Source of the DNA: Bryum argenteum
Lineage: Eukaryota; Streptophyta; Bryopsida; Bryales; Bryaceae
Assembly (NCBI GenBank): GCA_037043015.1
Contig: CM073323.1
Span: 15,579,258-15,643,257 of the forward strand
Reading direction: 5' to 3'
Length of the DNA: 64,000 nucleotides
The translations under genes were made by a program, and so were the position numbers. Numbering within the stretch: the first letter of the stretch is position 1; each line of letters opens with the position of its first letter. This document shows positions 23,432-32,869 of this stretch, piece after piece. The notes under the pieces are model-generated. The model did not search any database and was not told where the DNA came from. It saw nothing but the letters and a program-made list of their open reading frames with translations.

Positions 23432-23993
23432 TTGAGTCCTACAGCACCATCGCCAAAGCGCTTACACCATCGCAAACTCCAGAGCATACTATTGAAAGCT
23501 CGCTCATCTCCTGCATGGTCACTGTACCTCAGACCACCCATCATGTCCACATCAGACGGCCCATGGAAGGGACAGCTTCAGTCACGGGCCACTCCACCCC
23601 ATCATTACATATTAGATATTTTGCTTATGATGAGATTGTGTTACCAGGACTTATCCTATTGCTTTATTATTTCTATTTTATGTTAATGCAATATATGTAT
23701 TACATATACATTTTTCTAAAACGCTATTTTTCCTACAAATATATGATACAAAACAAATACAATAGACTTTTCAAACCCAACAATTCTAAAAAGGTACATC
23801 ACATCATTAGCATTACGAACGGACACTTCACCCAAGACGGCTCAATACAAAGAGACCGAAGTCTCTATTTAGCTATCTATCCTAGACATGTAACGTACAG
23901 ACAAAGCCTCCCAAATAGCTTAAATGACCTTCAAAAAATACACATACAAACACCTACCTTATATTTTGGTACGATAAAAAATCCCACCTAGCC
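23432..23993. other. Spacer between ORF1 and ORF2
   Basis: A frame at 23515-23991 encodes 158 residues with a hydrophobic run (LILLLYYFYFMLMQYMYYIY) and ends two bases before the ORF2 ATG. Its tail (RDRSLYLAIYPRHVTYRQS) resembles part of the 109-residue repeat in ORF2, so it may be a decayed zeroth repeat copy in another frame rather than a gene. Confidence 0.45.
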
Positions 23994-26900
23994 ATGCCTC
24001 ATACACAAATTCAGGACCAACACACAACACATAACATTGCAATACCCCTTCACAATCACTCTAAATCTCACAAAACTCTAAACTCACCAAAAACGAACGT
24101 AATGAAATTTTGCCCAATCTCCCTTTCAAACCCAAAAATCATACTCAACAAAAATAGAAACAATAGAAGCCATATTTATTGCTTAGTGGCTCCCTATCCA
24201 GTGGACACAAGCTCGTTGACTAGACGAACAAACACTTTACTCACGGCCACCCCAAAAAATGACCAAAGTTTCTATCTATCTATCTATCTTCATTGCATAG
24301 AGACACTACTTGACACGAACATATTACTCTTGTATAAACCATCCTTACAACATATCATTCCAAAACAAATACCCCTTCACAATCATCCTAAATCTCACAA
24401 AACTTTAAACTCACCAAAAAAGAATATAATGAAATTTTGCCCAATCTCCCTTCCAAACCCAAAGATCATATCCAAAAACAATAGAAACAATAGAAACCAC
24501 CTTTATTGCATCATGGCTCCCTATCCGGTGGACACAAACTTGTTGATTAGACGAACAAACACTTTATTTACGGCGCCTCCAACAAATGACCATACTTTCT
24601 ATCTATCTATTTATTTTCATTGCATAGGCACACTACTTGACACGAACATATTACTCTTGTTTAAACCATCCCTACAATATGTCATTCCAAAACAAATACC
24701 CCTTCACAATTACTCTAAATCTCACAAAACTCTAAATCCACCAAAAAATAATGTAATGAAATTTTTTCCAATCTCCCTTTCAAACCCAAAGATCATATCC
24801 AAAGACAATAAAAACAATAGAAGCCATATTTATTGCTTCGTGGCTCCCTATCCAGTGAACACAAGCTCGTTGACTAAACGAACAAACACTTTATTTACGG
24901 CGCCTCCAACAAATGACCATAGTTTCTATCTATCTATTTATCTTCATTGCATAGAGACACTACTTGACACAAACATATTACTCTTGTATAAACCATCCCT
25001 ACAACATATCATTCCAAAACAAATACCCCTTCACAACCACCCTAAATCCCACAAAACTCTAAACTCACCAAAAAAGAATATAATGAAATCTCGCCCAATC
25101 TCCCTATCAAACCCAAAGATCATAACCAAAAACAATGAAAACAATAGAAGCCATATCTATTGCTTAGTGGCTCCCTATCTAGTAAACACAAGCTTGCCCC
25201 ATATAAACCACCTCAACCCAAACCAACAATTACATCACCCAAAATATCACAAAATACCTATCCTCACACTAAAACGCTCTTCACAAACGACTAAACAAAA
25301 CCATAATGGAGCTCGGCCTCCCGGCCTCGCCTACAAAATGAAATCTCACTCACCTACCCTCCAAACCCACATATGCACCAACACACCCACATCAACACAA
25401 AATACACGACAAAATATGGGCAATACTAAATCACCCCACTCTACACACAATAACAAATACCCCTATGTTATATGCATAAATACTAAACCCAACACAAGAC
25501 ACATGCCAAAAATGCCCAAAACTTACAAAAACGCCCGAAGCACCGGAGCAATCAAAATACACGGAACCCAACGGGCTCGGCCTCCCGGCCTCGCCAATAA
25601 ACAAATGCACCAAAAATTAACTAAAAATCATGACAACTCTACACCTACCACAAAACCCGACCAAACACGCACGTGCACACAATATCAACCCACCACTTTC
25701 CTCCCACATAAAACATGGCAACTACAAAAAGATAACACATACACCCCCACCTACTCAAAAACTCACACACAAATATACCCAGCAAAATCAAAAAACAAAA
25801 TATACAAAGGAAAAATCATACCAAACTACCTATTTCTACCCCTATGTGGCGATATTGAGTCTAACCCAGGGCCAATGCCAAACGTTCTACATGCACACCC
25901 TGCACTACATAGGCGACATAGTCGGACCTATTTTATACCTAGTACAGTAATTCTCTACCCCGAATACAAACACCTAGCCACAACATTTTCATCCACCATA
26001 CAAACCACCCACCCTCAACACCAAAACAGTTGCAACCTACACCCACATCTCACAAGTTACATCCACAACCACCCATATTTCCCTCCCCCGAATATGCTCT
26101 ACGCTCTCATAACCACTATAGGACCACAAATAAACCTCTGTGAACAAACAATAACAACAAACCCAAACCCGTACTGGACAACAACTCTACTAAACAAACT
26201 CTCACGTCTCCCTAATGATCCTGCGCGACACCTAACTACTCCGCACCCCTACACACAATTCCAACAAACCAACCAACACCTTATCACACCAACAAAATCC
26301 ATCCACAAAGAACTCTACAAACACATCCTGGATCCAAACACCGACACCTCCATCCAAACACTTAAAACAACGTTCCCATACCTACCTGAAACACTATTAA
26401 TTGCGGCTACAAGATGCAAAGAACATCTTCCGGAATATTCACACCCGCCCCCATTGCCACCAGCCCATCCCATCATCCCTCAACCTCAACTTACTACCCA
26501 ATTAAACACAAAAATATCCACCTGGAATGCAAGTTCACTAAACACGGCTCTCCCTAACCTCTACAAAATCACACTAAATCTCCCGGCAATCATTACAGTC
26601 CAAGAAACAAAACTCACCGCCAACAAATCTACAAAATACATCCAACGCATGCTACCACACTATAAACTAATTTTCAATAACACACATGCACTCACCCGAT
26701 GCATTCAACAACGAATGCCATACACCCCCGCACGAGGAGGCCTCCTCACTCTCATACACCAAAACTACGCTTTTCCGGGAAACATTACAAAAATCCCCAC
26801 CCCGGCCACCATATCACCATATCTACAAATTATTCACATAGCAAACAAACCCCTCACCCCATGGTTACTCATTCACTTATACATGCCTTCTCACCCCACA

Positions 26901-27224
26901 GACATAGGTTTAATCCCCCTAATTCAACAAACAATCACCACCCAAATACAAACACACCCTAACCACATCCATATTTTATGCGGAGACTTTAACAGAGATA
27001 TTGCCTTAAACGGTAGACAGAACGCACACAACACCACACCACCACAAGACGAAGACCACCAATGGCGTGCATTCACAGACAACCTTAATCTCACATATAT
27101 TCCCACAAATAGCCCATTCTCCAGACAAGGAGGCCATAACTATACCGAACGAGTCTTATCGATGGTTATTACATTACCTCCACAAACAACCATCTTTTCA
27201 CATCTACAACCAACCACACCCTAG
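23994..27224 (+). CDS. LINE ORF2, first part: repeat domain, 2A motif and AP endonuclease (truncated by frameshift)
   Basis: The frame opens at ATG 23994 and runs 1076 residues. Residues about 17-400 are four copies of a 109-residue repeat. Residues 620-627 are DIESNPGP, a 2A ribosome-skipping motif preceded by the hydrophobic LFLPLCG. Residues about 840-1050 form an AP endonuclease: N in TWNASS, catalytic E in VQETKL, Y in HLYMPSH, D and N in LCGDFNRD, and GGHNYT near the end. The last catalytic pair is not in this frame: ID and SDH continue in the -1 frame (codons at 27221 phase, SDH about 27236-27244), so one frameshift lies near 27137-27156. The endonuclease nicks target DNA to prime reverse transcription (family role). 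The sense strand is strikingly poor in G. Confidence 0.85.
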   Translation: MPHTQIQDQHTTHNIAIPLHNHSKSHKTLNSPKTNVMKFCPISLSNPKIILNKNRNNRSHIYCLVAPYPVDTSSLTRRTNTLLTATPKNDQSFYLSIYLHCIETLLDTNILLLYKPSLQHIIPKQIPLHNHPKSHKTLNSPKKNIMKFCPISLPNPKIISKNNRNNRNHLYCIMAPYPVDTNLLIRRTNTLFTAPPTNDHTFYLSIYFHCIGTLLDTNILLLFKPSLQYVIPKQIPLHNYSKSHKTLNPPKNNVMKFFPISLSNPKIISKDNKNNRSHIYCFVAPYPVNTSSLTKRTNTLFTAPPTNDHSFYLSIYLHCIETLLDTNILLLYKPSLQHIIPKQIPLHNHPKSHKTLNSPKKNIMKSRPISLSNPKIITKNNENNRSHIYCLVAPYLVNTSLPHINHLNPNQQLHHPKYHKIPILTLKRSSQTTKQNHNGARPPGLAYKMKSHSPTLQTHICTNTPTSTQNTRQNMGNTKSPHSTHNNKYPYVICINTKPNTRHMPKMPKTYKNARSTGAIKIHGTQRARPPGLANKQMHQKLTKNHDNSTPTTKPDQTRTCTQYQPTTFLPHKTWQLQKDNTYTPTYSKTHTQIYPAKSKNKIYKGKIIPNYLFLPLCGDIESNPGPMPNVLHAHPALHRRHSRTYFIPSTVILYPEYKHLATTFSSTIQTTHPQHQNSCNLHPHLTSYIHNHPYFPPPNMLYALITTIGPQINLCEQTITTNPNPYWTTTLLNKLSRLPNDPARHLTTPHPYTQFQQTNQHLITPTKSIHKELYKHILDPNTDTSIQTLKTTFPYLPETLLIAATRCKEHLPEYSHPPPLPPAHPIIPQPQLTTQLNTKISTWNASSLNTALPNLYKITLNLPAIITVQETKLTANKSTKYIQRMLPHYKLIFNNTHALTRCIQQRMPYTPARGGLLTLIHQNYAFPGNITKIPTPATISPYLQIIHIANKPLTPWLLIHLYMPSHPTDIGLIPLIQQTITTQIQTHPNHIHILCGDFNRDIALNGRQNAHNTTPPQDEDHQWRAFTDNLNLTYIPTNSPFSRQGGHNYTERVLSMVITLPPQTTIFSHLQPTTP
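24042..25194 (+). repeat. 327-bp tandem repeat encoding a 109-residue unit, 3.5 copies
   Basis: Copies start at 24042, 24369, 24696 and 25023, each opening ATACCCCTTCACAA; the spacing is exactly 327 bases each time and the fourth stops near 25194. Each unit encodes IPLHN-SKSHKTLN at its start, MAPYPVD or VAPYPV in the middle and SFYLSIYLHCIETLLDTN near the end. No indel breaks the frame in any copy although bases differ. A TCTA microsatellite lies inside each unit. Confidence 0.95.
25851..25874 (+). other. 2A ribosome-skipping motif DIESNPGP in LINE ORF2
   Basis: In the ORF2 frame the bases give Asp-Ile-Glu-Ser-Asn-Pro-Gly-Pro, matching the 2A consensus D-(V/I)-E-x-N-P-G-P at every fixed position. 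The residues before it (YLFLPLCG) supply the hydrophobic helix and the Gly usual for active 2A. Skipping would occur between Gly (25869-25871) and the last Pro (25872-25874), freeing the repeat domain from the endonuclease-RT part. 2A-like motifs are known near the N-terminus of ORF2 in some non-LTR elements of trypanosomes and animals. Confidence 0.88.
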
Positions 27225-27530
27225 AATTAAACTCCGACCATTCCCCGTATTCCTCCATATTCCCCAACAAATACTTATAGCAAGGCCCCCATCAATAACG
27301 GTCCCAAAACCCCACGCATTCTTAACCCCATCCCCAAGTCAACTTAAACACATTTACCACCACATATTTTGAACACAACGCACTCTCCATCAACGAACTT
27401 ACAACAACTTTACGAAAAGATCAACTCACCCCCACAGAATGGGCCACCGCTTGCACACAATTAGTCCATCTCATTCACAAAGATCACGTAAACATTACTA
27501 ACCACATGCTCCGCACCTCCCATCCCCGCC
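27225..27530 (+). pseudogene. LINE ORF2 linker between endonuclease and RT, frame-disrupted
   Basis: The -1 frame carries SDHSPYSSIFPNKYL to a TAG near 27280, and again YFEHNALSINELTTTLRKDQ and HMLRTSHPRP from about 27362 to 27530. Stops lie between. The frame then shifts to that of the RT at about 27530. At least three disruptions fall within 400 bases, while the RT that follows is open for 4 kb. Confidence 0.75.
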
Positions 27531-30500
27531 CTCACCGCACAAACCAACCTCCAAGGAGGCTTTCTCCCACGAAAATCACAAAGAGACTGGAAAAAACACC
27601 TGTCCACATACCACCTAACCCGAAAAACAATTTATATTACTAACAACAATAACAACTGGCGAACGCACCCAATACTACAAGCCATACAACAACACACACA
27701 TACGAACATACCACCACCCCCAGAAAGTGATGACAACAAGCACGAATGGCTTAACGCATTAGCAGATATAGCTAAAACTGCAAACAAAAAAGCACGGGCC
27801 ATTACCACAAAACATACACGCCAATCTATCAAAAAAGCCATTACCAAATACAGACAGCTCTATAACACCAGCCCTAAGAAAATCAACAACCAAGTTTTTA
27901 AAAATCTAGAAACACCGCCACTTGACTGCATTACCACATGCAACAACGAAATCCTCACTAGCCCAGAAGATATAGCTCAAGAAATCTTTCTACAACAATC
28001 AATCACTAACCGCCCAACCATCCCAACTTGCTACTATCAACCAGACCACCCGCTACCCTGTACATGTGCAGTCCGCCAATACCCATGGCATGAATTAGAT
28101 GGATTTACACTTGAAAAAAGAGGCACCCCACAGATCCCCCTCCACACACATTTTACTCGTGAAACCTTCGACATTTGCCTAAAAAATCTCTCACGTAACA
28201 AAGCCCCTGGCCCCGACAAAATCCCAAACACCATCCTCAAAAATATGCCAGATTCCTTTCAAACGCTCTTATATCTTTTCTTTTCCCAATGCTATAAGCA
28301 AAAACAAATACCCGCATCATGGAAAACAAGTCTCACTATTTTGCTATACAAAAAAGGCAACCCCTCACTCCTACCTAACCACAGACCAATCGCTCTAGCC
28401 AACACAATATATAAACTATTTACCAGCACCCTTACATATATTTTATCCGCCTATGGAGAACACCATCAAATCCTCCATGATAGTCAAGAAGGCTTCCGCG
28501 CTGAGCGAAGTACCTCACGACAAATACAACTTATCACAGCTGCATTGGAAGACGCTAGAATCACAAACCAAGACATTTATATCATGTACATAGATTTCAA
28601 AAATGCCTTTGGTTCTCTCGACCATGCTAGACTACTAGCAATAATAAAAGATCTTGGCTATCCAGAAGATGCTGTTACACTAATTGGTAATATTTACTCT
28701 CACTCCACAACCATATATACCGGAGAGTATTTTGGCCAAACAAAACCAATTCCGATCCAACGAGGCACCATACAAGGCGACACATTAAGCCCATACCTCT
28801 TTATCATATTTTTAGAACCCCTCCTCAGATGGTTACAAAGAGGTCACTACGGATACAAATTTGACACATCAAACACAACCATCAACTCCGCTGCGTATGC
28901 TGACGATCTGGCTGTAATCACTTCTTCCCTACCAACACTACAAACACAAATGAACAAAATCGAAAAATACAGTGAATGGACAGGACTTGAAGTCGGCACA
29001 CTAAAATGCGCAGTCACAGGATGTCCACACAAATCCAAACTCTCACCCACAGCCTTCAAAAACCTTCTCCAAACACAAAACATCAACTACAAAAATGAAC
29101 CATTACCCACGCTACACCAAAACGAAGCCTACCCTTACCTCGGCATTCAAGTGGTACCAACACTCAAATGGAAACTTCAAACGCACCTCACCACTAAAAA
29201 ACTTACCGAACAATGTCAAAAACTCTCAAACTGCCCAGCTACAATCAAACAAAAAATTAGCATGGTAGATACAGTCATACGCGCAGGCATCGCGTATAGC
29301 TTCTACGCAGTACCCTACTCATTACCAATGATTAAAAAACTAGACAAGAAAATCATCAGCATCCAAAAAACTATATATGGCCTACCTAAATGCACAGCAA
29401 ACATTATAGCACAATTACCACATGTAGACTTTGGTCTTGAAGCTTTTTCCCTCAAAAATGCTTATCTCAGATGCATTGGGGACCAACTAATAAATTCACT
29501 CAATGATAAAGGCAAACTAGGTCCAATTTACCAGGGACTTATCCAACACATCTTAGCAAAATTTGGCGGGTCCAAAGAAATTCCCCGAATAAAATACAAT
29601 GACTGCATCCACTCCCCAATCACAAGAACACTCTTCCTACTCAAAGAAGCAGGCGGAATCCACCTACAAAGTACACTGGACAACTTCCAACTTGACGCCA
29701 CTGAATTAGAAACACAATGGATGTCTCAAGCATCAATCCTTCTGCCCCACCTTGATCCCAAACTATCCCTCAAACTCCTACACAAATTACTGAAACACAA
29801 AATATACAAAATAAAACACCTCACACTACCAAACGGAACCACCCTCATGTCGCCTATAGATTTCAGAAAATATTATAGAAACCCTACAAAATTAGAAAGA
29901 AGCGCCCTAAACCTCGCCCAACAACTCTTCTGTCAAAGCAGCTGCACCTCTGTCTGTTTGCACCCATGCAACACTCACCCATCAACCCATCTTCTCATCA
30001 ACGAATATACTACACAAAACCACGAAATCCTCCCCCCCACCTTTCCACCTCCACCACACCCAATTACCACACCAATGACACCAACAAGACCCCCACCCAA
30101 AGAAATCATCAATGATCCAATTACGTTTCCCATACACCACATCTCTGCCCATAAACTGACCACCAAAAAAGATAAATACAACATAACACACTCCTCTGAT
30201 ATGTACATATGTCATTGGGAAATCCATAACCACCCTGCATACCACACGTGGCTATCTCCTAGAATATTATTTCCCCGGAACCATCCAACAGTCATAAGAC
30301 ATAATCTTAACCTATTATTTGAATACTACACACAACAAAAACACACATTGTATAGACACATCATTAACACCTGTTTTACACTACCACAATTAAAAGACAC
30401 CCGTTTCATCCCACCTCCTACACACATACCTCTCATACATATTCACCTCCAAGAGTGCAACCCAGACAAGGATATCCTCACAAACTCCCCCACCATAAAA

Positions 30501-31607
30501 GTCCAGAATGAAACAACACATCTATTTGACAATACCGGGCATTTCCTCCTCACCATCCTCACCTCAAGACTTACATGGCTATGGATGCAATACCATGCAT
30601 GCCTTAACAACAACCACGGACTTACCCCTCCCACCCAATCATTCGAAACTGAAATCATTTTGTTATATAAACGATACAATCACACTCTCTCCAAGCGTAA
30701 CCCCAAAACAACAAACCATCACACGCTCCCTACTGCCATAATTGACACACTTATCGCAACGTTCCAAATTACACACACATACTTCTCATCCCCAGTGACA
30801 TGCCCACTACAAATTACAAAATACTACTCCATATTCCCGCGAGATAGAATATTTGGCTCCAACGGTCCAGCTTTTCAATATAAATGGCAAGGTACCGGCT
30901 ACGCCCATCCCTACGACGAAGAAACCGCCCAACAAACCATACACTGGGCTAAATTAGCTGCACAGCAAAACCCAAACGCCACAACCATTGTCGTCATGCC
31001 TGACAAACAATGGTTCCACAATTCAACCCCATACTCCACTGAGTTCCCAGATACACACGTTTTATTACATTTTGCTGCTGACACAATAACATACGAAGAA
31101 CCCACCGTACCCGCTAATCACACTAAACCCCGCACTGAACCAAACACGCTCTTAATCCTCTGCATTCACCACAAACGTCATACTATCACCACTACAGAAG
31201 ACATACACAACCTCACAACCACACTTAGTAATCTCTCTATTACACAATACCAGATCCAAGAAATCCCCCCTACCCTGGAGAGCACCACAGTCAACAAAAA
31301 CAAAAACTGGACGAAATCATTATACCCTCCAATCTATACACCTACTCTATCAAACACACCCCAATACCACAATATATCTCACATCACCCCATCAAATTCC
31401 CGCCACAATATAGTTATTACACGACGGCTCATTTATACCCCCAAGAAATGTCGGGTCATTGGATACACAAACCGCTGGTTATGGTATCTACAACCCGACC
31501 AAAATAGAAATACAAATCTCCAAAAGACTACCAGGCCTCCAAACAATCTTCAGAGCAGAGTTAATCGCCATATACAAAACACTCAAAATTATCACAACAA
31601 AATATAA
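27531..31607 (+). CDS. LINE ORF2, reverse transcriptase part
   Basis: The frame is open from about 27531 (the first ATG, 28245, is internal). RT motifs in order: RNKAPGPDKIPN; ILLYKKGNP and NHRPIALAN; SQEGFRAERSTSRQI; motif A YIMYIDFKNAFGSLDH; motif B GTIQGDTLSPYLFIIFLEPL; motif C AAYADDLAVI with YADD at 28896-28907; thumb-side AYPYLGIQV. This is the target-primed RT of non-LTR elements. A further ~650 residues of Pro/Thr/His-rich linker with low similarity to anything I know follow. Near 31415 the RNase H domain begins in another frame, so the last ~60 codons here are out of frame. Confidence 0.9.
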   Translation, partial: LTAQTNLQGGFLPRKSQRDWKKHLSTYHLTRKTIYITNNNNNWRTHPILQAIQQHTHTNIPPPPESDDNKHEWLNALADIAKTANKKARAITTKHTRQSIKKAITKYRQLYNTSPKKINNQVFKNLETPPLDCITTCNNEILTSPEDIAQEIFLQQSITNRPTIPTCYYQPDHPLPCTCAVRQYPWHELDGFTLEKRGTPQIPLHTHFTRETFDICLKNLSRNKAPGPDKIPNTILKNMPDSFQTLLYLFFSQCYKQKQIPASWKTSLTILLYKKGNPSLLPNHRPIALANTIYKLFTSTLTYILSAYGEHHQILHDSQEGFRAERSTSRQIQLITAALEDARITNQDIYIMYIDFKNAFGSLDHARLLAIIKDLGYPEDAVTLIGNIYSHSTTIYTGEYFGQTKPIPIQRGTIQGDTLSPYLFIIFLEPLLRWLQRGHYGYKFDTSNTTINSAAYADDLAVITSSLPTLQTQMNKIEKYSEWTGLEVGTLKCAVTGCPHKSKLSPTAFKNLLQTQNINYKNEPLPTLHQNEAYPYLGIQVVPTLKWKLQTHLTTKKLTEQCQKLSNCPATIKQKISMVDTVIRAGIAYSFYAVPYSLPMIKKLDKKIISIQKTIYGLPKCTANIIAQLPHVDFGLEAFSLKNAYLRCIGDQLINSLNDKGKLGPIYQGLIQHILAKFGGSKEIPRIKYNDCIHSPITRTLFLLKEAGGIHLQSTLDNFQLDATELETQWMSQASILLPHLDPKLSLKLLHKLLKHKIYKIKHLTLPNGTTLMSPIDFRKYYRNPTKLERSALNLAQQLFCQSSCTSVCLHPCNTHPSTHLLINEYTTQNHEILPPTFPPPPHPITTPMTPTRPPPKEIINDPITFPIHHISAHKLTTKKDKYNITHSSDMYICHWEIHNHPAYHTWLSPRILFPRNHPTVIRHNLNLLFEYYTQQKHTLYRHIINTCFTLPQLKDTRFIPPPTHIPLIHIHLQECNPDKDILTNSPTIKVQNETTHLFDNTGHFLLTILTSRLTWLWMQYHACLNNNHGLTPPTQSFETEIILLYKRYNHTLSKRNPKTTNHHTLPTAIIDTLIATFQITHTYFSSPVTCPLQITKYYSIFPRDRIFGSNGPAFQYKWQGTGYAHPYDEETAQQTIHWAKLAAQQNPNATTIVVMPDKQWFHNSTPYSTEFPDTHVLLHFAADTITYEEPTVPANHTKPRTEPNTLLILCIHHKRHTITTTEDIHNLTTTLSNLSITQYQIQEIPPTLESTTVNKNKNWTKSLYPPIYTPTLSNTPQYHNISHITPSNSRHNIVITRRLIYTPKKCRVIGYTNRWLWYLQPDQNRNTNLQKTTRPPNNLQSRVNRHIQNTQNYHNKI

Positions 31608-32415
31608 CGACGAGCCGGCACATATCTTTACCGACTGCATAAATTGCCTATACGTACTACAAACACATTTAACACACCCCACGTTACAAAATGGCCATCC
31701 AGACCAAAATACTCTCATCGCGATCACCAACCTACTAAAACTACGCACACAACCTACCACATTCCACAAAGTACGAGCCCACGTCAACATCGCCGGAAAT
31801 GAAAAAGCAGACAAACTTGCGAAAATAGGAAACGAAAATACCTTCAAGTTTGCCCGTAAACCACATGAATTCGCACATACCACCCCGTTTTATTTTCAAA
31901 AAGATATATGGCCTGGACCGCACCACAGGCCCGATAAAGGCCCAGTGAGATGTCTTGCCACTTACCTCACCAAATATGACCGCGACAATAATCTCACCCT
32001 CCTCGCACAAAACTTCCCTAACATAAATAAATGGACCTCAAACCCACACATTCATGCTGAATCCTCAAATGCCTTCTGGAATAACCCAAATATCACAGAT
32101 TCCCAAATAACTAGTATATTAAAATTCCGCACAGGCCAATACATGGGACATGCACGCAAACAACTATTCTTTGGACACACTCGGTTTCCATCAAACACAT
32201 GTCCTATCTGCACCTCCACAGATGCAGACACATGGTTACATGTACTACTCAAATGCCCCCAACCAAACATACACGCACTTCGAATTACCAGACATAATCA
32301 AGCAGCTAAATCCATCAAACAACTCATCCTCTCTAATACCAAATCAAGATGCTACACACTTATAAATGCAGGAAAACACCTAAATGAACCCCCTGATAAC
32401 ACAGTGCCAAGCTAG
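31415..32415 (+). CDS. LINE ORF2, RNase H domain and CCHC knuckle
   Basis: The +1 frame relative to the RT gives HDGSFIPP (first Asp), GYGIYNPTK, FRAELIAIYKTL (Glu), IFTDCINCLYVL (second Asp), then VRAHVNIAGNEKADKLAKIG (His and last Asp). All D-E-D-D positions are present. After it, CPICTSTDADTWLHVLLKC has Cys-Cys-His-Cys spacing of the zinc knuckle common at the end of LINE proteins. There is no ATG because the domain is part of ORF2. It ends at TAG 32413-32415, but the same frame reopens at once into the REL domain. Confidence 0.88.
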
Positions 32416-32869
32416 CTCCTTCCTTGCACCTGCAACACACGCCGATGCCACTGCAACGCAAGATTTAAACCAGACCTACTGTGCGTAATAGGCGTGCCAC
32501 ATCAAGGCACACCCCCACAACACCCCAATGACAACGTTATCATCCAATACATTGAATTCACATACTGTAACGACAGATTCCCACAAGAAACCATCACAAA
32601 TAAAACCAACAAATATCAATCTCTACTAGACTCAATAGCCGCTCGCGGATGGAAAGTTAACCCGATCATAGATCATCATCTGGGGCGCTAGAGGCACCAC
32701 TCACACACCGTCCATGACTGCCCTGGAAACTACATTTAAACTCACCAAGCAACCAATCTATACCACATTCAAATCAATTAACACTATAGCCATACAATAC
32801 GCCGCTCTAATCCTCCTACATAAAAGAAAACTAGAGAACCACCAACCCCTCCCTTCCAACCCAACTTGA
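32416..32869 (+). pseudogene. LINE ORF2, restriction-enzyme-like endonuclease (REL) domain
   Basis: Directly after the in-frame TAG comes a Cys/His run (CTCNTRRCHCNARF), then KPDLLCVIG, then VIIQYIEFTYCNDRF, K-x2-KY in NKTNKYQSLL, and ARGWKVNPII (to about 32680). The next frame continues GARGTTHTPSM and TIAIQYAALILLHKRK to TGA 32869. Order and residues fit the R2/Dualen REL endonuclease: (K/R)PD, then acidic residue in IDV/IEF, then K-x-x-KY, then SGxRG. One stop before it and one frameshift inside it break this copy. REL cuts the target site in R2-type elements. Confidence 0.8.

Noticed and set aside
24280..24300. TCTA microsatellite inside the LINE repeat as an independent repeat locus
   Set aside because: It recurs at the same place in each 327-bp unit and is part of that unit.
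31459..31461. TTG at 31459 as the start of a separate RNase H gene
   Set aside because: The RNase H domain begins upstream in the same frame (HDGS, about 31418) and belongs to ORF2 after a frameshift.
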